Assembly: GCF_027922185.1 (NCBI RefSeq)
Contig: NZ_BSFE01000004.1
Location: forward strand, 264,795 to 328,794
Length of the DNA: 64,000 nucleotides
Reading direction: 5' to 3'
DNA from: Maricaulis virginensis
Lineage (GTDB): Bacteria; Pseudomonadota; Alphaproteobacteria; Caulobacterales; Maricaulaceae
Positions within the stretch are counted from its first letter, which is position 1; the number at the start of each line of letters is the position of its first letter. The notes under the pieces were generated by a model. That model was not told the origin of the DNA and searched no databases. It saw only the letters and a program-made list of their open reading frames with translations. Positions 41,314 to 50,716 of this stretch are shown here, one piece after another. Position numbers and translations under genes: made by a program.

Positions 41314-43893
41314 ATGGCTCGACTGACCGCTCTGGCCGGCGCGTTTGCGGCACTCACCGCTGCGTCTGCCCAGGCTGAACCGATCGAATTTTTCCAGCTG
41401 GACGCAACGCCTTACGACGAGAGCGTTCCGGCGCCCGAGGATGTGCTCGGCTTCGGTGTCGGCGACCGCCCGGTCCGCCACGACCAGATGGTCGCCTACC
41501 TGACACAGCTTGCCGAAATCTCCGACCGGATCACAGTCGAGACGATCGGCTATTCCCATGAAGGCCGGCCGATCCTGTTCTTCACGGTGACCTCGCCGGA
41601 GAACCATGCCCGGATCGAGGAGATTCGCGAGGCGCATCTGGCCAGTCTCGCGCCCGGCGCCGAAGCCGATCCGGACGCGCCGGCGGTGATCTGGCTCAAC
41701 TACGGCGTCCACGGCGCCGAATCGGCCGGCATGGATGCGGCGATCCCGACACTCTACCACTATGCCGCTGCCGAGGGTCTGGAAGTCGAGGCGGACCTGC
41801 GCGAAAGCGTCATCCTGATCACCGCCATCTTCAATCCGGACGGTCATTCGCGCCGGGTGAACCATGTCGAGACCTATGGCGCGACCGTCCCGGTCACAGA
41901 TCCCGATCACGAACAGCACAATCTGTGGACCACGGCGCGGACCAATCACTACTGGTTCGACCTCAACCGCCAATGGCTGTTGCAGACCCAGCCGGAAAGC
42001 CAGGCCTGGCTGACCCAGTGGCATCGCTGGAAGCCGATGGTCTCGGCCGATTTCCACGAGATGGGCACCGAGAGCACGTTCTACTTCCACCCCGGCGAGC
42101 CGCGGCGCCGCAATCCGCTGATCCCTGAACAGGCGCGCGAACTCACCCAGGGCATCGCCCGGCACCACATCGCCTTCCTGGACAGCGAGGCGCGCCTCTA
42201 CACCTCCGAGGAAGGCTTCGACAATTTCTATGTCGGCAAGGGCTCGACCTATCCGCAGGTCAATGGCTCGCTGGGAATCCTGTTCGAGATCGGCGCGGCC
42301 CGCGGCGGCCTGATCGAAAGCGAGCGGGGCCTGGTCAGCCATGCCGACAATGTGCGCACCCATTTCCGCACGTCGCTGACGACCGTGTCCGGCGCCCTCG
42401 CCCAGCACCGCGAGATCGCGGACTATCAGCGCGAGTTTTTTGCCAACTCCCTGCAGGCCGGCCGCAATGATGCCGATCGGGCCTTCGTCTTCTCGGCCGA
42501 GGGCGATCCGGTGCGGGCGGGTCTCTTTGTCGACCTGCTGGAACGTCACGATATCCGCGTCAACGCGTTGGCCCGCGACGTCACCGTCGATGGCCGGACC
42601 TGGCGCGCCGGCGAGGCCTATGTCGTCGAACTGGCCCAGCCGCAATACACGATGATCCGCTCGATGTTCGACCGGATCACCGAGTTCGAGGAAAACATCT
42701 TCTACGACGTGTCCGGCTGGACCCTGCCGCTGGCCTATGATCTGGACTACGCCGCCGTCGGCCGCGGCTTCAGCGCTGCCATCCTCGGCGATGAAGTGAC
42801 CGCCGAACCCGTCGTCCAGCCGGCCCCGCCGGTCTCGTCCTACGGCTATGTCCTGCGCTGGTCGGACTATTACGCCCCGCGTGCGCTCTACCGCCTGCTG
42901 GACGCCGATATCCGCGTGCGTGTCGCTACCGAACCGGCGACCATCTCGACCAGCGAGGGCCGGATCGATTTCGGTCCGGGCAGCGTCTTCGTGCCGCTGG
43001 TCGGCCAGGACACCGGTCGTGACGCCATTCACGCCATGGTCCGCGATATTGCCGCCGAGGACGGGGTGGCCGTCTATGCCGTGACGTCCGGCTCGACCGC
43101 CTCGGGCACGCCGGATATCGGCGACAGCAGCGGTTTCCGCGCGGTGGAACGCCCGGAAGTCCTGGTTCTGATCGAGGACGGGCTGGCGACCTATGATGCC
43201 GGTGAAGTCTGGCACCAGCTCGACCATCGCATGCACATCCCCGTCACGCTGCGCCGCAAGAACGACCTCTCCGGTCTCGACTGGTCGCGCTATACCCACA
43301 TGGTGATCGTCGGCGGCGGCAATACCGCCCTGCCCTCCAGTGCCCGCGAACGCGTCGAGCAATGGGTGCGCGAGGATGGCGGCGTGATCATCGCCACCCG
43401 CCAGGCCGCCCGCATGGCCGAGCGCACCTTCTTCGATGTCGAGGACGAGGAGGAGGAGGACGCCAGCGACGAGCCGCTGGCCCGCCGCAATTATTCCGCC
43501 ATGCCGGTGGACGACGCCGAACATGTCATCGGCGGTGCGATCTTTGCCGGCGATCTGGATACCAGCCATCCGATCGGCTTCGGCTATACCGACCGCTTCA
43601 TCCCGCTTCACCGCAACACCACGCTGACCCTGGCGCGTCCGGACGACGATCCGTTCGCGGTCGTGGTGGAGTATCCGGAAGACCCGCTGCTGTCGGGCTA
43701 TGCCTCGCAGCGGCGTCTCGACGAGATCACCGGCACGCCGGCCGTCGTCGCCCGCCGGCTGGGCCGCGGCTCGGTGATCCTGTTCGCCGACAATCCCAAC
43801 TTCCGCGCCACCTTCCGCGGTTCCGAGAAGATGTTCATGAATGCCATCTTCTTCGGCAACCTGATCGACCGCCCCCGCGGCGACTACCAGTAG
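41314..43893 (+). CDS. Secreted M14-family zinc carboxypeptidase
   Basis: 859 residues with signal peptide MARLTALAGAFAALTAASAQA. Zinc ligands are visible as His133 and Glu136 in GVHGAESAGM and His248 in SADFHEMG. The substrate-carboxylate Arg (about 219, FDLNRQW) and catalytic Glu325 (FEIGAA) are also present. The C-terminal 450 residues form one or two further domains, including a ThuA/glutamine-amidotransferase-like Rossmann stretch (YTHMVIVGGGNTALPSSARERVEQWVREDGG) and an acidic run DVEDEEEEDASDE. This architecture is common in marine alphaproteobacteria and Bacteroidetes. It probably trims peptides in the periplasm or outside. Confidence 0.92.
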   Translation: MARLTALAGAFAALTAASAQAEPIEFFQLDATPYDESVPAPEDVLGFGVGDRPVRHDQMVAYLTQLAEISDRITVETIGYSHEGRPILFFTVTSPENHARIEEIREAHLASLAPGAEADPDAPAVIWLNYGVHGAESAGMDAAIPTLYHYAAAEGLEVEADLRESVILITAIFNPDGHSRRVNHVETYGATVPVTDPDHEQHNLWTTARTNHYWFDLNRQWLLQTQPESQAWLTQWHRWKPMVSADFHEMGTESTFYFHPGEPRRRNPLIPEQARELTQGIARHHIAFLDSEARLYTSEEGFDNFYVGKGSTYPQVNGSLGILFEIGAARGGLIESERGLVSHADNVRTHFRTSLTTVSGALAQHREIADYQREFFANSLQAGRNDADRAFVFSAEGDPVRAGLFVDLLERHDIRVNALARDVTVDGRTWRAGEAYVVELAQPQYTMIRSMFDRITEFEENIFYDVSGWTLPLAYDLDYAAVGRGFSAAILGDEVTAEPVVQPAPPVSSYGYVLRWSDYYAPRALYRLLDADIRVRVATEPATISTSEGRIDFGPGSVFVPLVGQDTGRDAIHAMVRDIAAEDGVAVYAVTSGSTASGTPDIGDSSGFRAVERPEVLVLIEDGLATYDAGEVWHQLDHRMHIPVTLRRKNDLSGLDWSRYTHMVIVGGGNTALPSSARERVEQWVREDGGVIIATRQAARMAERTFFDVEDEEEEDASDEPLARRNYSAMPVDDAEHVIGGAIFAGDLDTSHPIGFGYTDRFIPLHRNTTLTLARPDDDPFAVVVEYPEDPLLSGYASQRRLDEITGTPAVVARRLGRGSVILFADNPNFRATFRGSEKMFMNAIFFGNLIDRPRGDYQ

Positions 43894-43915
43894 CCCGCAT
43901 GCGCACCTGACGAAA

Positions 43916-43951
43916 AGGCCGGCCCGGTTGTCCCGGGCCGGCCTCCTTTTT
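43916..43951. terminator. Bidirectional terminator between convergent genes
   Basis: AGGCCGGCCCGG (43916-43927) and CCGGGCCGGCCT (43933-43944) with a T-run at 43947-43951 on the plus strand and an A-run at 43913-43916. It serves the M14 peptidase gene and the phosphatase gene. Confidence 0.85.
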
Positions 43952-43965
43952 CGGCGCATTGCGTC

Positions 43966-45027
43966 CTATTCGAGCAATTCGCGGCGCATTGCGGCGAGGT
44001 CTGCCTCGCTGACATCCAGCGCTTCGAGAAGATAGGTCTCGACACTGCCGTGATCGGCCTCGATCTGTTCGAGTGCCGCCTGGAGATAGGCCGGATCGGA
44101 CGCCATGAAGGGCGCGATGACCGCTTCGGGCAATTGCGCCCAGAACGCCATCGGGTCCTCCGGATCGATCGTCTCGCGTTCCTCGCGCAGTTCGGCCATG
44201 TAATCGACGAGGTCGTCGGACATGGCATAGTCGGCAAGGATGGTCTCGCGCGGAACACCCAGTGCAGTCAGGATCAGTCCGGCCGCCACACCGGTGCGGT
44301 CCTTGCCGGCGGTACAATGGAAGGCCAGAGGCAGATCGCCCGCGGCAATCCGCTCGAACATGACGGCATAGCGCGGCGCGAACTCGGTCGGCGCCTGGCG
44401 GTAGAACTCCGTCATCGCCGCCGCCGACCGCTCGGGCGAGAGTTCGCCGGCGAATGCCGCGGCAAAGCCGGACGTATCCATTTCATAGTCCCAGTCGATA
44501 TGCTCGGCCGGTCCGCCAGCCCATTCGGTCGGCTCCTCGGCCCGCTCCGAATTGGCGCGGAAGTCGCAGATCACGGCGATATCGAGATCGGCCAGGTATT
44601 GATAATCCCGGGACGTCAGCTCGTGCATCGCGCCTGAGCGGTAGAGCCGGCCCCATTTGACACTTTGGCCGTCCGCCGTGCGGTACCCGCCCAGATCCCG
44701 GAAATTGCGGCCGCCTTCCAGCGGCAGGACACGTTCGGCCACCTCGATCACTGCACCAGCCTCGGGGCGGAGCAGGAAGTAGGGGCGGCCGGTCCCGGCC
44801 GGCTGATAGGTGACATTGCGGTCTTCATCATCCATGGACAGTGGTGTGGCCTCCCCGATACCGGCATCGGCCTCGTGAGCGACGAACACGTCGACCGGGC
44901 CTTCCAGGGTCCAGCTGACCGCGATCATGCCGTCTGCGGTCCGGATGGCTTCAGCCAGGGGGGCCTCTGCATGAGCAGCGGCGGTCAGCGCGAGCGCGGC
45001 AATGCCGGCGAACAGATTGCGATACAT
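43966..45027 (-). CDS. Secreted PTP-type phosphatase (Y_phosphatase3)
   Basis: 353 residues from ATG 45027, with AGGAG seven bases upstream. A Sec signal ends near AHA (20). An N-terminal beta-rich stretch (about 30-95) is followed by the phosphatase domain with NFRDLGGYRT (108-117), the family hallmark, and the P-loop HCTAGKDRTG (Cys238 nucleophile, Arg244). The HCxxGKDR form is found in MptpB- and LipA-like enzymes, which act on phosphoinositides as well as phosphotyrosine/serine. Export to the periplasm and a TonB receptor 70 bases upstream on the same strand suggest nutrient phosphate-ester cleavage rather than signalling. Confidence 0.9.
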   Translation of the reverse strand: MYRNLFAGIAALALTAAAHAEAPLAEAIRTADGMIAVSWTLEGPVDVFVAHEADAGIGEATPLSMDDEDRNVTYQPAGTGRPYFLLRPEAGAVIEVAERVLPLEGGRNFRDLGGYRTADGQSVKWGRLYRSGAMHELTSRDYQYLADLDIAVICDFRANSERAEEPTEWAGGPAEHIDWDYEMDTSGFAAAFAGELSPERSAAAMTEFYRQAPTEFAPRYAVMFERIAAGDLPLAFHCTAGKDRTGVAAGLILTALGVPRETILADYAMSDDLVDYMAELREERETIDPEDPMAFWAQLPEAVIAPFMASDPAYLQAALEQIEADHGSVETYLLEALDVSEADLAAMRRELLE

Positions 45028-45097
45028 TCGGGATCTCCTGAATTTTGGAGGCCGGACACCCGAAAGCATCCGGCCACCGGCTTCGTGGCTCGAAAGG

Positions 45098-47611
45098 TCA
45101 GTAGTCAACGCGGATGCCGAACAGGAAGCGGCGGCCATAGCCCTCCACCTGGTTCGGCGTCGCGCGCGTGCCCGCATAACGGACATCGATGGCGTCGGTG
45201 AGATTGTTGGCATTGGCGAACAGGGTCACACCTGCCCCGCCCGGCGTGACCGGAAGAACGTAGCGCAGGGACGCGTCGACCCGCTCCTGCTCGTCCCAGT
45301 ATTCGGCCAGGCTGTCATTCTCCGTCGTGGACAGCCAGGCGTCGCGATACTGATAGTTCACGCGTGCGGAGAAGCCCGCCTTCTCGTAGAAGAGCGAGGC
45401 ATTGTAGATCACGTCCGACGTGCCCGGCAGCGAGAAGCTGTTGCCGGAAAGCGTGTCGAACGAGCTGTCGAGCACGGTGAGATTGGCCGACACGCCGAAA
45501 CCGTCGAGTGGCGCCGGCAGAAGATCGGTCGCCTGGCCGATAAAGTTGAGTTCGATACCGGACAGCTCGCCCTCATTACCGTTGACCGGACCGCTGAGCG
45601 TCCAGTCCTCACCGGCCGCCGCCGGCACATAGATGCCGCCATCGATCGTGGTGCTGTCGACATAGATCACATCGTCGACATGCCGGTAGAACGCCCCGGC
45701 CGACAGCAGGCTGGCGGGCGCAAAATACCATTCCAGGGACGCGTCGAAGCCCCAGGTCGTCTCCGGGTCCAGCGTGGGATTTCCACCGGACACCGTGCGG
45801 CTGGTCGGGTCCACAGCGGCCGACGCCCGCAGCTCGGTATAGGTCGGGCGGCTGAGACCGGTTGAGGCCGACACCCGGAATTTCAGGTCGTCACGCAGGT
45901 CGAAATTCACGTGCACGCTGGGCAGGACATTCACGTAGTCGTCGGAATAGGCGATCGCGAGGTCCGGACCGGCCGTCGTGTAGTCGGTCATTTCGACGCG
46001 GGCGCCGTAAACGATATTGCCGCCGTCGAAATGCGTCGTCGCCATGGCGTAGGCGGCGAGGATATCTTCCTCGATCTCGATCAGCTGGTCGGCTGCACCG
46101 GGAATACCCAGACCGCCAGCGGCGGCGGCCCAGGCATTGCGCAGGCCGATATTGTCATAATAGGTGCCGCCGATCGTGTTGTCGAAGCCGGTCGCCCAGG
46201 CCTCGCCGGTGTCAAAACTGGCGACATCGACGGTGGACGGGAAGGATGCGATCGAGAAACTCGCCCCGTTGCCGACCGCCTCGCGGGTGTCGAGCTGGAT
46301 ACCGGTACGGATATCGGTGTCGCGGCCGAACAGGGTGAGATCGCGCTCGCCGTCCAGGCGCAGCTTCCACGCCTCGGTGTCCAGGCTCATGTCGATAATG
46401 TAGGCGAGGTTGGCGCCATAGGCGATCGTCGACGGGTTCAGCGCTGTCTGCGTGAAGGGCTGAAACACGCTGAGCTGCGGCGCATCGACATCGGTGACGT
46501 CGAACATGGCCGCCGCGGTGCCGCCCGCGCTGTAGGCGATCGGCAGATCGGTATCATTGGTGGTCTCGGCATAGTTCAGCCGGGCTTCGACGAACCAGTC
46601 GCCGAACTGACCGTCCAAACCGGCCGTCGAGGTCCAGGTCGAGTTGTGATACTCGCCGTATTCCAGCAGCCGGCTGACGAGCACCAGGGGCGCATATCCG
46701 GTCGCGCCCGGGGCAACCGTACCGCCAAGCGCGCCCGCCCCGCCCGCGAAGTCGAAGACATACTGATTGCGCTGTTCGCGGTCGATGAATTCGGAATACA
46801 GCGTCGATGCGAAGACACGCGAGACCGGCCCTTCCGGACGGAATTCCACATGGCCGCCATAGGCGTTGTCTTCACGCTCGACGAGATAGTTGCGGAAGTC
46901 GAGCTCGTTGACCGTCAGCGTGCCGCCGGCATCGATCTCCAGATCGAGTTCACGATTGTCGGTGACCTGTTCACGCGAATTGTTCGAGCCGAAGAGCGCG
47001 AAGCCGAACTGCTCGCCGGACCAGGACAGACGGGCATTGTACTTGCCGATGTCTCCACCGCCGAGTTCCTGTTCGCCGGCGCCGGCTTCCACCGATACGC
47101 TCAGCCCCTCCCGGTCGAACGGGTTGAATGTGCGGATATTCACGAAGCCCGAAACCGCTTCGCCCGGCATGTCGGGCGTGATCGCCTTGTGCGCTTCCAC
47201 CGCCGAGGTGATGACTGACGGAAAGCTGTCGAAACGCGGGATGCGGCCGTTTTCGGCGCCCAGAACGTCGATGCCGTCAAAGGCGATCGCGGTCCAGCGG
47301 AACGGCGCGCCGCGGAAATTGATGAAACGGGCCTGACCCTGGTCGCGCTCGATCGCGATGCCCGGCAGACGGCCCAGGCTGTCGGCCAGGTTCTGGTCAG
47401 GAAAGCGGCCGATCGTATCCGCAGAGATGACGTCGAGCACGTTGTCGGCCTCTCGCTTCAGGCTGATCGCTGCAGCCTGGGAATCGCGGATCGGCGATGC
47501 CGTGACGGTGATGACATCGGCATCGGCGGCCTCTTGCGCCCCGGCCGCAGCAAGACCGGCCCCGGCAAGCGCCATCGAACAGATTGAAGTGAGTAGATGC
47601 GTACGCGACAT
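45098..47611 (-). CDS. TonB-dependent receptor, Xanthomonas/Caulobacter type
   Basis: 837 residues from ATG 47611, preceded by AGGGGGTGATC; the GTG at 47617 is less likely. After a signal peptide comes a TonB-box-like ADVITVTASPI and a plug with DNVLDVISADTIGRFPDQNLADSLGRLPGIAIERDQGQARFINFRG, the hallmark of the TonB-Xanth-Caul subfamily. A 22-strand barrel follows, and the C terminus (GYGRRFLFGIRVDY) ends in Tyr. These receptors often import carbohydrates or phosphorylated compounds rather than siderophores. It is probably transcribed with the phosphatase gene and is divergent from the fused TetR regulator. Confidence 0.94.
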   Translation of the reverse strand: MSRTHLLTSICSMALAGAGLAAAGAQEAADADVITVTASPIRDSQAAAISLKREADNVLDVISADTIGRFPDQNLADSLGRLPGIAIERDQGQARFINFRGAPFRWTAIAFDGIDVLGAENGRIPRFDSFPSVITSAVEAHKAITPDMPGEAVSGFVNIRTFNPFDREGLSVSVEAGAGEQELGGGDIGKYNARLSWSGEQFGFALFGSNNSREQVTDNRELDLEIDAGGTLTVNELDFRNYLVEREDNAYGGHVEFRPEGPVSRVFASTLYSEFIDREQRNQYVFDFAGGAGALGGTVAPGATGYAPLVLVSRLLEYGEYHNSTWTSTAGLDGQFGDWFVEARLNYAETTNDTDLPIAYSAGGTAAAMFDVTDVDAPQLSVFQPFTQTALNPSTIAYGANLAYIIDMSLDTEAWKLRLDGERDLTLFGRDTDIRTGIQLDTREAVGNGASFSIASFPSTVDVASFDTGEAWATGFDNTIGGTYYDNIGLRNAWAAAAGGLGIPGAADQLIEIEEDILAAYAMATTHFDGGNIVYGARVEMTDYTTAGPDLAIAYSDDYVNVLPSVHVNFDLRDDLKFRVSASTGLSRPTYTELRASAAVDPTSRTVSGGNPTLDPETTWGFDASLEWYFAPASLLSAGAFYRHVDDVIYVDSTTIDGGIYVPAAAGEDWTLSGPVNGNEGELSGIELNFIGQATDLLPAPLDGFGVSANLTVLDSSFDTLSGNSFSLPGTSDVIYNASLFYEKAGFSARVNYQYRDAWLSTTENDSLAEYWDEQERVDASLRYVLPVTPGGAGVTLFANANNLTDAIDVRYAGTRATPNQVEGYGRRFLFGIRVDY

Positions 47612-47654
47612 GATCACCCCCTGAGTGGATAACCCGGGACGCCATAGCGAATTC

Positions 47655-47867
47655 GAACATTTGTACCCAATGAAGTTTGGACGACACTCTCGTGTCAGAA
47701 TTCCGTCGCTTCCGTTATATAATTGTGAAACTCCCTCTTATTGCTTTGAATTGTCAAGGCTTCGCGGTGCCGCCGCAGGGATCGCCGCCTCGGTCTCACA
47801 TCGAGTCTTGCTCATATTTTGAACATTTGTACCCATTCACACTTGTACTGGTGTGCCTGTTCGAACA
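47655..47867. promoter_or_regulatory. Divergent control region with repeated operator-like motifs
   Basis: A 15-base direct repeat GAACATTTGTACCCA occurs at 47655-47669 and 47821-47835. A 10-base palindrome TGTTCGAACA lies at 47858-47867, and TTCGAACA also overlaps the first repeat. One copy lies 44 bases before the receptor start, while the other motifs lie just before the regulator start (47885). The region is less GC-rich than its surroundings. These are candidate binding sites for the adjacent TetR-TetR protein. Confidence 0.6.
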
Positions 47868-47884
47868 CAGCTAGTGTCGATGCC

Positions 47885-49162
47885 ATGATGTTTCCCGAAA
47901 CGACGACCACCCAGACGCCGCTGCAACCCGAAGTCCGCAACGCCCTTGTCGACGCCGCTGCCAGCCTGTTCGCCCGGGGCGGCGCACGCGGGGCAACCGC
48001 GCGCGCCATCGGCACCGCAGCGACAGCTCCCGTATCGGCCATCAACTACTATTTCGGCTCCAAGGAGGCGCTGCTGATCGAGGCGGCCCGCCAGACCCAA
48101 CGCGCCGATGCCGCGTGGCTGGAAGAGGAGGCCCGTCAGGTTCGGGCGCTTGAAACGGAACCGGCGCTACTGTCCGACTGGTTCGCTGCGCTCTGCCTTC
48201 ACCGCGCCGTCGCCCGGCGGGACAGCACGCTGATCGCGGCCGACACCGCCCTGCAGGCAGCTCGCTCCGACGCCTTCGCCGACATCGCGCGCGACTGGGA
48301 CACCGCAACAACCGGGTTCTTCGCCGAAGTCATGCCGCTCTTCGGTATTTCTCAGGAAAAAGCGAGCATGTTCGCCGATTTTTTCACGGCCGTACCGCTC
48401 ATGGTTCCATCCGCAAGCGGAACCGCAACCTCCGCCTGGGTCATATCCACGGCGCGCTATCTGGCCGGCACGGCACAGGGCCGCTGGCACGATGCCGCGC
48501 CCTGGCGGGAACGGATCGAGCGCATGGCCAGCGCAGCGGACAAGCAGCGGGCGGACCGGGGCGCCGTTCCCGATACACCCACCGCACAGCGCATTCTCGA
48601 CGGTGCGACCCGCGTTCTGATCCGCGACGGAGCTGCAGCACTGACCCACCGCGCGATTTCCGAGGAAGCCGGCGTCGCCCTTTCGGCCACCACGCGTCTG
48701 TTCGACGGCCGCGACGCTATCCTGCGGGCCACATTTGAACGTATTTATCTCGGCTTCGTCCGGGAAATCGAGGAACAGCGCCCTGCACTGCCGCCGGCCT
48801 CGCAATCGATGGACGATTTTGTCGAGTCCATGTCGGAACCGCTCGACCGGGCCGACGGGCAGATTCGCCCCGAACTGACCGCGATGGAAGAAACATTCCT
48901 CGCCGCAAGGCGCGACCCGGAACTGTCGGGACTGATGCTGCATCTCGCTGCCACGCGCGGCACCACGTCGGCAGGACTGATGGCCTCTCTGAAGAGTCCG
49001 CGCGCACCGACACGGACGGACGCCTTCCTCATGTCGATTTGCGCTTTCGGCATGATGCGATCACTGCGCTGTGCCCCGCCAGAGCGCAGACGCACGATAT
49101 CGCGCGAACGCCTGCGTGCCCGGCTGGCCGTGCTGTTCAGCGAAGAGCCTGGCGCGGTCTGA
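47885..49162 (+). CDS. Tandem TetR-TetR fusion transcriptional regulator
   Basis: 425 residues from ATG 47885 (a second ATG follows at 47888). There are two TetR N-terminal HTH units in one chain. The first (about 17-63) reads NALVDAAASLFARGGARGAT...AINYYFGSKEALLIEAA. The second (about 233-282) reads AQRILDGATRVLIRDGAAALTHRAISEEAGV...RLFDGRDAILRATF. Each is followed by an alpha-helical region of 140-165 residues. A normal TetR is about 200 residues and dimerises, so this looks like a covalent pseudo-dimer. It is transcribed away from the TonB receptor across a gap holding repeated operator-like sequences. An in-frame ATG at 47819 would overlap an operator repeat and is disfavoured. Confidence 0.88.
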   Translation: MMFPETTTTQTPLQPEVRNALVDAAASLFARGGARGATARAIGTAATAPVSAINYYFGSKEALLIEAARQTQRADAAWLEEEARQVRALETEPALLSDWFAALCLHRAVARRDSTLIAADTALQAARSDAFADIARDWDTATTGFFAEVMPLFGISQEKASMFADFFTAVPLMVPSASGTATSAWVISTARYLAGTAQGRWHDAAPWRERIERMASAADKQRADRGAVPDTPTAQRILDGATRVLIRDGAAALTHRAISEEAGVALSATTRLFDGRDAILRATFERIYLGFVREIEEQRPALPPASQSMDDFVESMSEPLDRADGQIRPELTAMEETFLAARRDPELSGLMLHLAATRGTTSAGLMASLKSPRAPTRTDAFLMSICAFGMMRSLRCAPPERRRTISRERLRARLAVLFSEEPGAV

Positions 49163-49264
49163 ATTGTCCGCAAGGCAGTATTTGACGCTTGGCCCCGAAG
49201 CGCGTTCAATCCCCGCTCCTCCGCCGGCGGCACGAAGCCTGCGGACGCAAATGGGGATACCACG

Positions 49265-50716
49265 ATGACACTGAAGCCAAGCCTGCCAGCCCTTGCAGCG
49301 TGCACCGCCGCAATCGCCCTGGCTGCCTGCAGCAGTGGCTCGGACACTGCCTCCTCGGGCAGTGCCGGGTCTGCGGGCAGCAATTCGGGCGAATCCGGCG
49401 ATATCGTCCGGATCAATCTCGATCCGTATCCGTCCACCTATACGCCGCGGCCCAGCGGCACGACGCTGATCCGCGGCGCCACGGTGCTCGACGGGATCGG
49501 CGGACAGATCGAGAATGGCGACGTGCTGATCGAGAATGGCCGTATCGCCGCTGTCGGCACCGGTCTGGAAGCGCCGGACGGAGCGACCGTCATCGACGGC
49601 GCCGGCCGCTATGTCACGCCGGGCATCATCGATATCCACTCCCATCTGGGCGCCTATCCCTCGCCGGGCGTCAGCGCCCATTCCGACGGCAATGAGGCGA
49701 CCGAGCCGGTGACGGCGGAAGTCTGGGTCGAGCACTCGGTCTGGCCGCAGGATCCCGGTTTCGAGCATGCGCTGGCCGGCGGTGTCACCACACTGCACGT
49801 CCTGCCCGGCTCGGCCAACCTGTTCGGCGGCCGCGGCATCACCCTGCGCAATGTGCCGGGGCGGACGGTGCAGGAGATGAAATTCCCCGGCGCGCCCTAC
49901 ACGCTGAAAATGGCCTGCGGCGAAAACCCGTCGCGCGTCTATGGCAATCGCGGCCGTTCGCCGGCCACCGATATGGGCAATATGGCCGGCTACCGAGCCT
50001 CCTGGATCGAGGCGTCGAACTATCGCGACAGCTGGCATGAATACTGGGAAGCGGCGGAGAATGGCGAGGATGTCGATCCGCCGACGCAGGATCTCGAACT
50101 CGACACGCTGATGGGCGTGCTGGAAGGCGAAATCCTGGTCCAGCAGCACTGCTACCGCGCCGACCAGATGGCCCAGATCATGGATATGGCCGAGGAGTTC
50201 GGCTACCAGGTCACGACCTTCCACCACGCTGTCGAGGCCTACAAGATCCCCGACCTGCTGGCCGAGCACAATGTGTGTGCGGCCGTGTGGGCCGACTGGG
50301 GCGGCTTCAAGATGGAAGCCTATGACACGGTCCGCGAAAACCTGGCCATGACGCACGCCAACGGCGCCTGCGCCATGATCCACTCGGACGACGCCAACGG
50401 CATCCAGCGCCTCAACCAGGAAATCGCCAAGGCGCTCGCCGACGGCCGCCGTGCCGGTCTGGACATTTCCGAAGCCGAAGCCTGGGCCTGGGCGTCCTCG
50501 CGTCCGGCGCAGGCGCTGGGCATCGGCGACGAGACCGGTTCGCTGCAGGAAGGCTATCGCGCCGATGTGGTGCTGTGGTCCGGCAATCCCTTTTCCACCT
50601 ACACGCGGGCCGACCAGGTCTGGATCGACGGTGCGCTGAGCTATGACCGCCGCAACAGCGATCTCCAGCCCGTCCGCGACTTCATGCTCGGCCAGCCCGG
50701 CGAAGGAGAGCAGTAA
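49265..50716 (+). CDS. Amidohydrolase lipoprotein, metal site intact
   Basis: 483 residues. A lipoprotein signal has lipobox LAAC (Cys22), then a Ser/Gly-rich linker (23-46). The amidohydrolase (PF01979-like) beta-sandwich and barrel follow. Metal ligands are His125 and His127 in IIDIHSHLG. A Lys in TLKMACGENP, His in LVQQHCYRAD, His-His in TTFHHAVEAYK and the catalytic Asp in MIHSDDANGI follow. The C terminus GYRADVVLWSGNPFSTYTRADQVWIDG is typical. It resembles imidazolonepropionase-related and peptidase-like amidohydrolases found in pairs in marine bacteria. The stop overlaps the next start (TAATG). Confidence 0.9.
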   Translation: MTLKPSLPALAACTAAIALAACSSGSDTASSGSAGSAGSNSGESGDIVRINLDPYPSTYTPRPSGTTLIRGATVLDGIGGQIENGDVLIENGRIAAVGTGLEAPDGATVIDGAGRYVTPGIIDIHSHLGAYPSPGVSAHSDGNEATEPVTAEVWVEHSVWPQDPGFEHALAGGVTTLHVLPGSANLFGGRGITLRNVPGRTVQEMKFPGAPYTLKMACGENPSRVYGNRGRSPATDMGNMAGYRASWIEASNYRDSWHEYWEAAENGEDVDPPTQDLELDTLMGVLEGEILVQQHCYRADQMAQIMDMAEEFGYQVTTFHHAVEAYKIPDLLAEHNVCAAVWADWGGFKMEAYDTVRENLAMTHANGACAMIHSDDANGIQRLNQEIAKALADGRRAGLDISEAEAWAWASSRPAQALGIGDETGSLQEGYRADVVLWSGNPFSTYTRADQVWIDGALSYDRRNSDLQPVRDFMLGQPGEGEQ

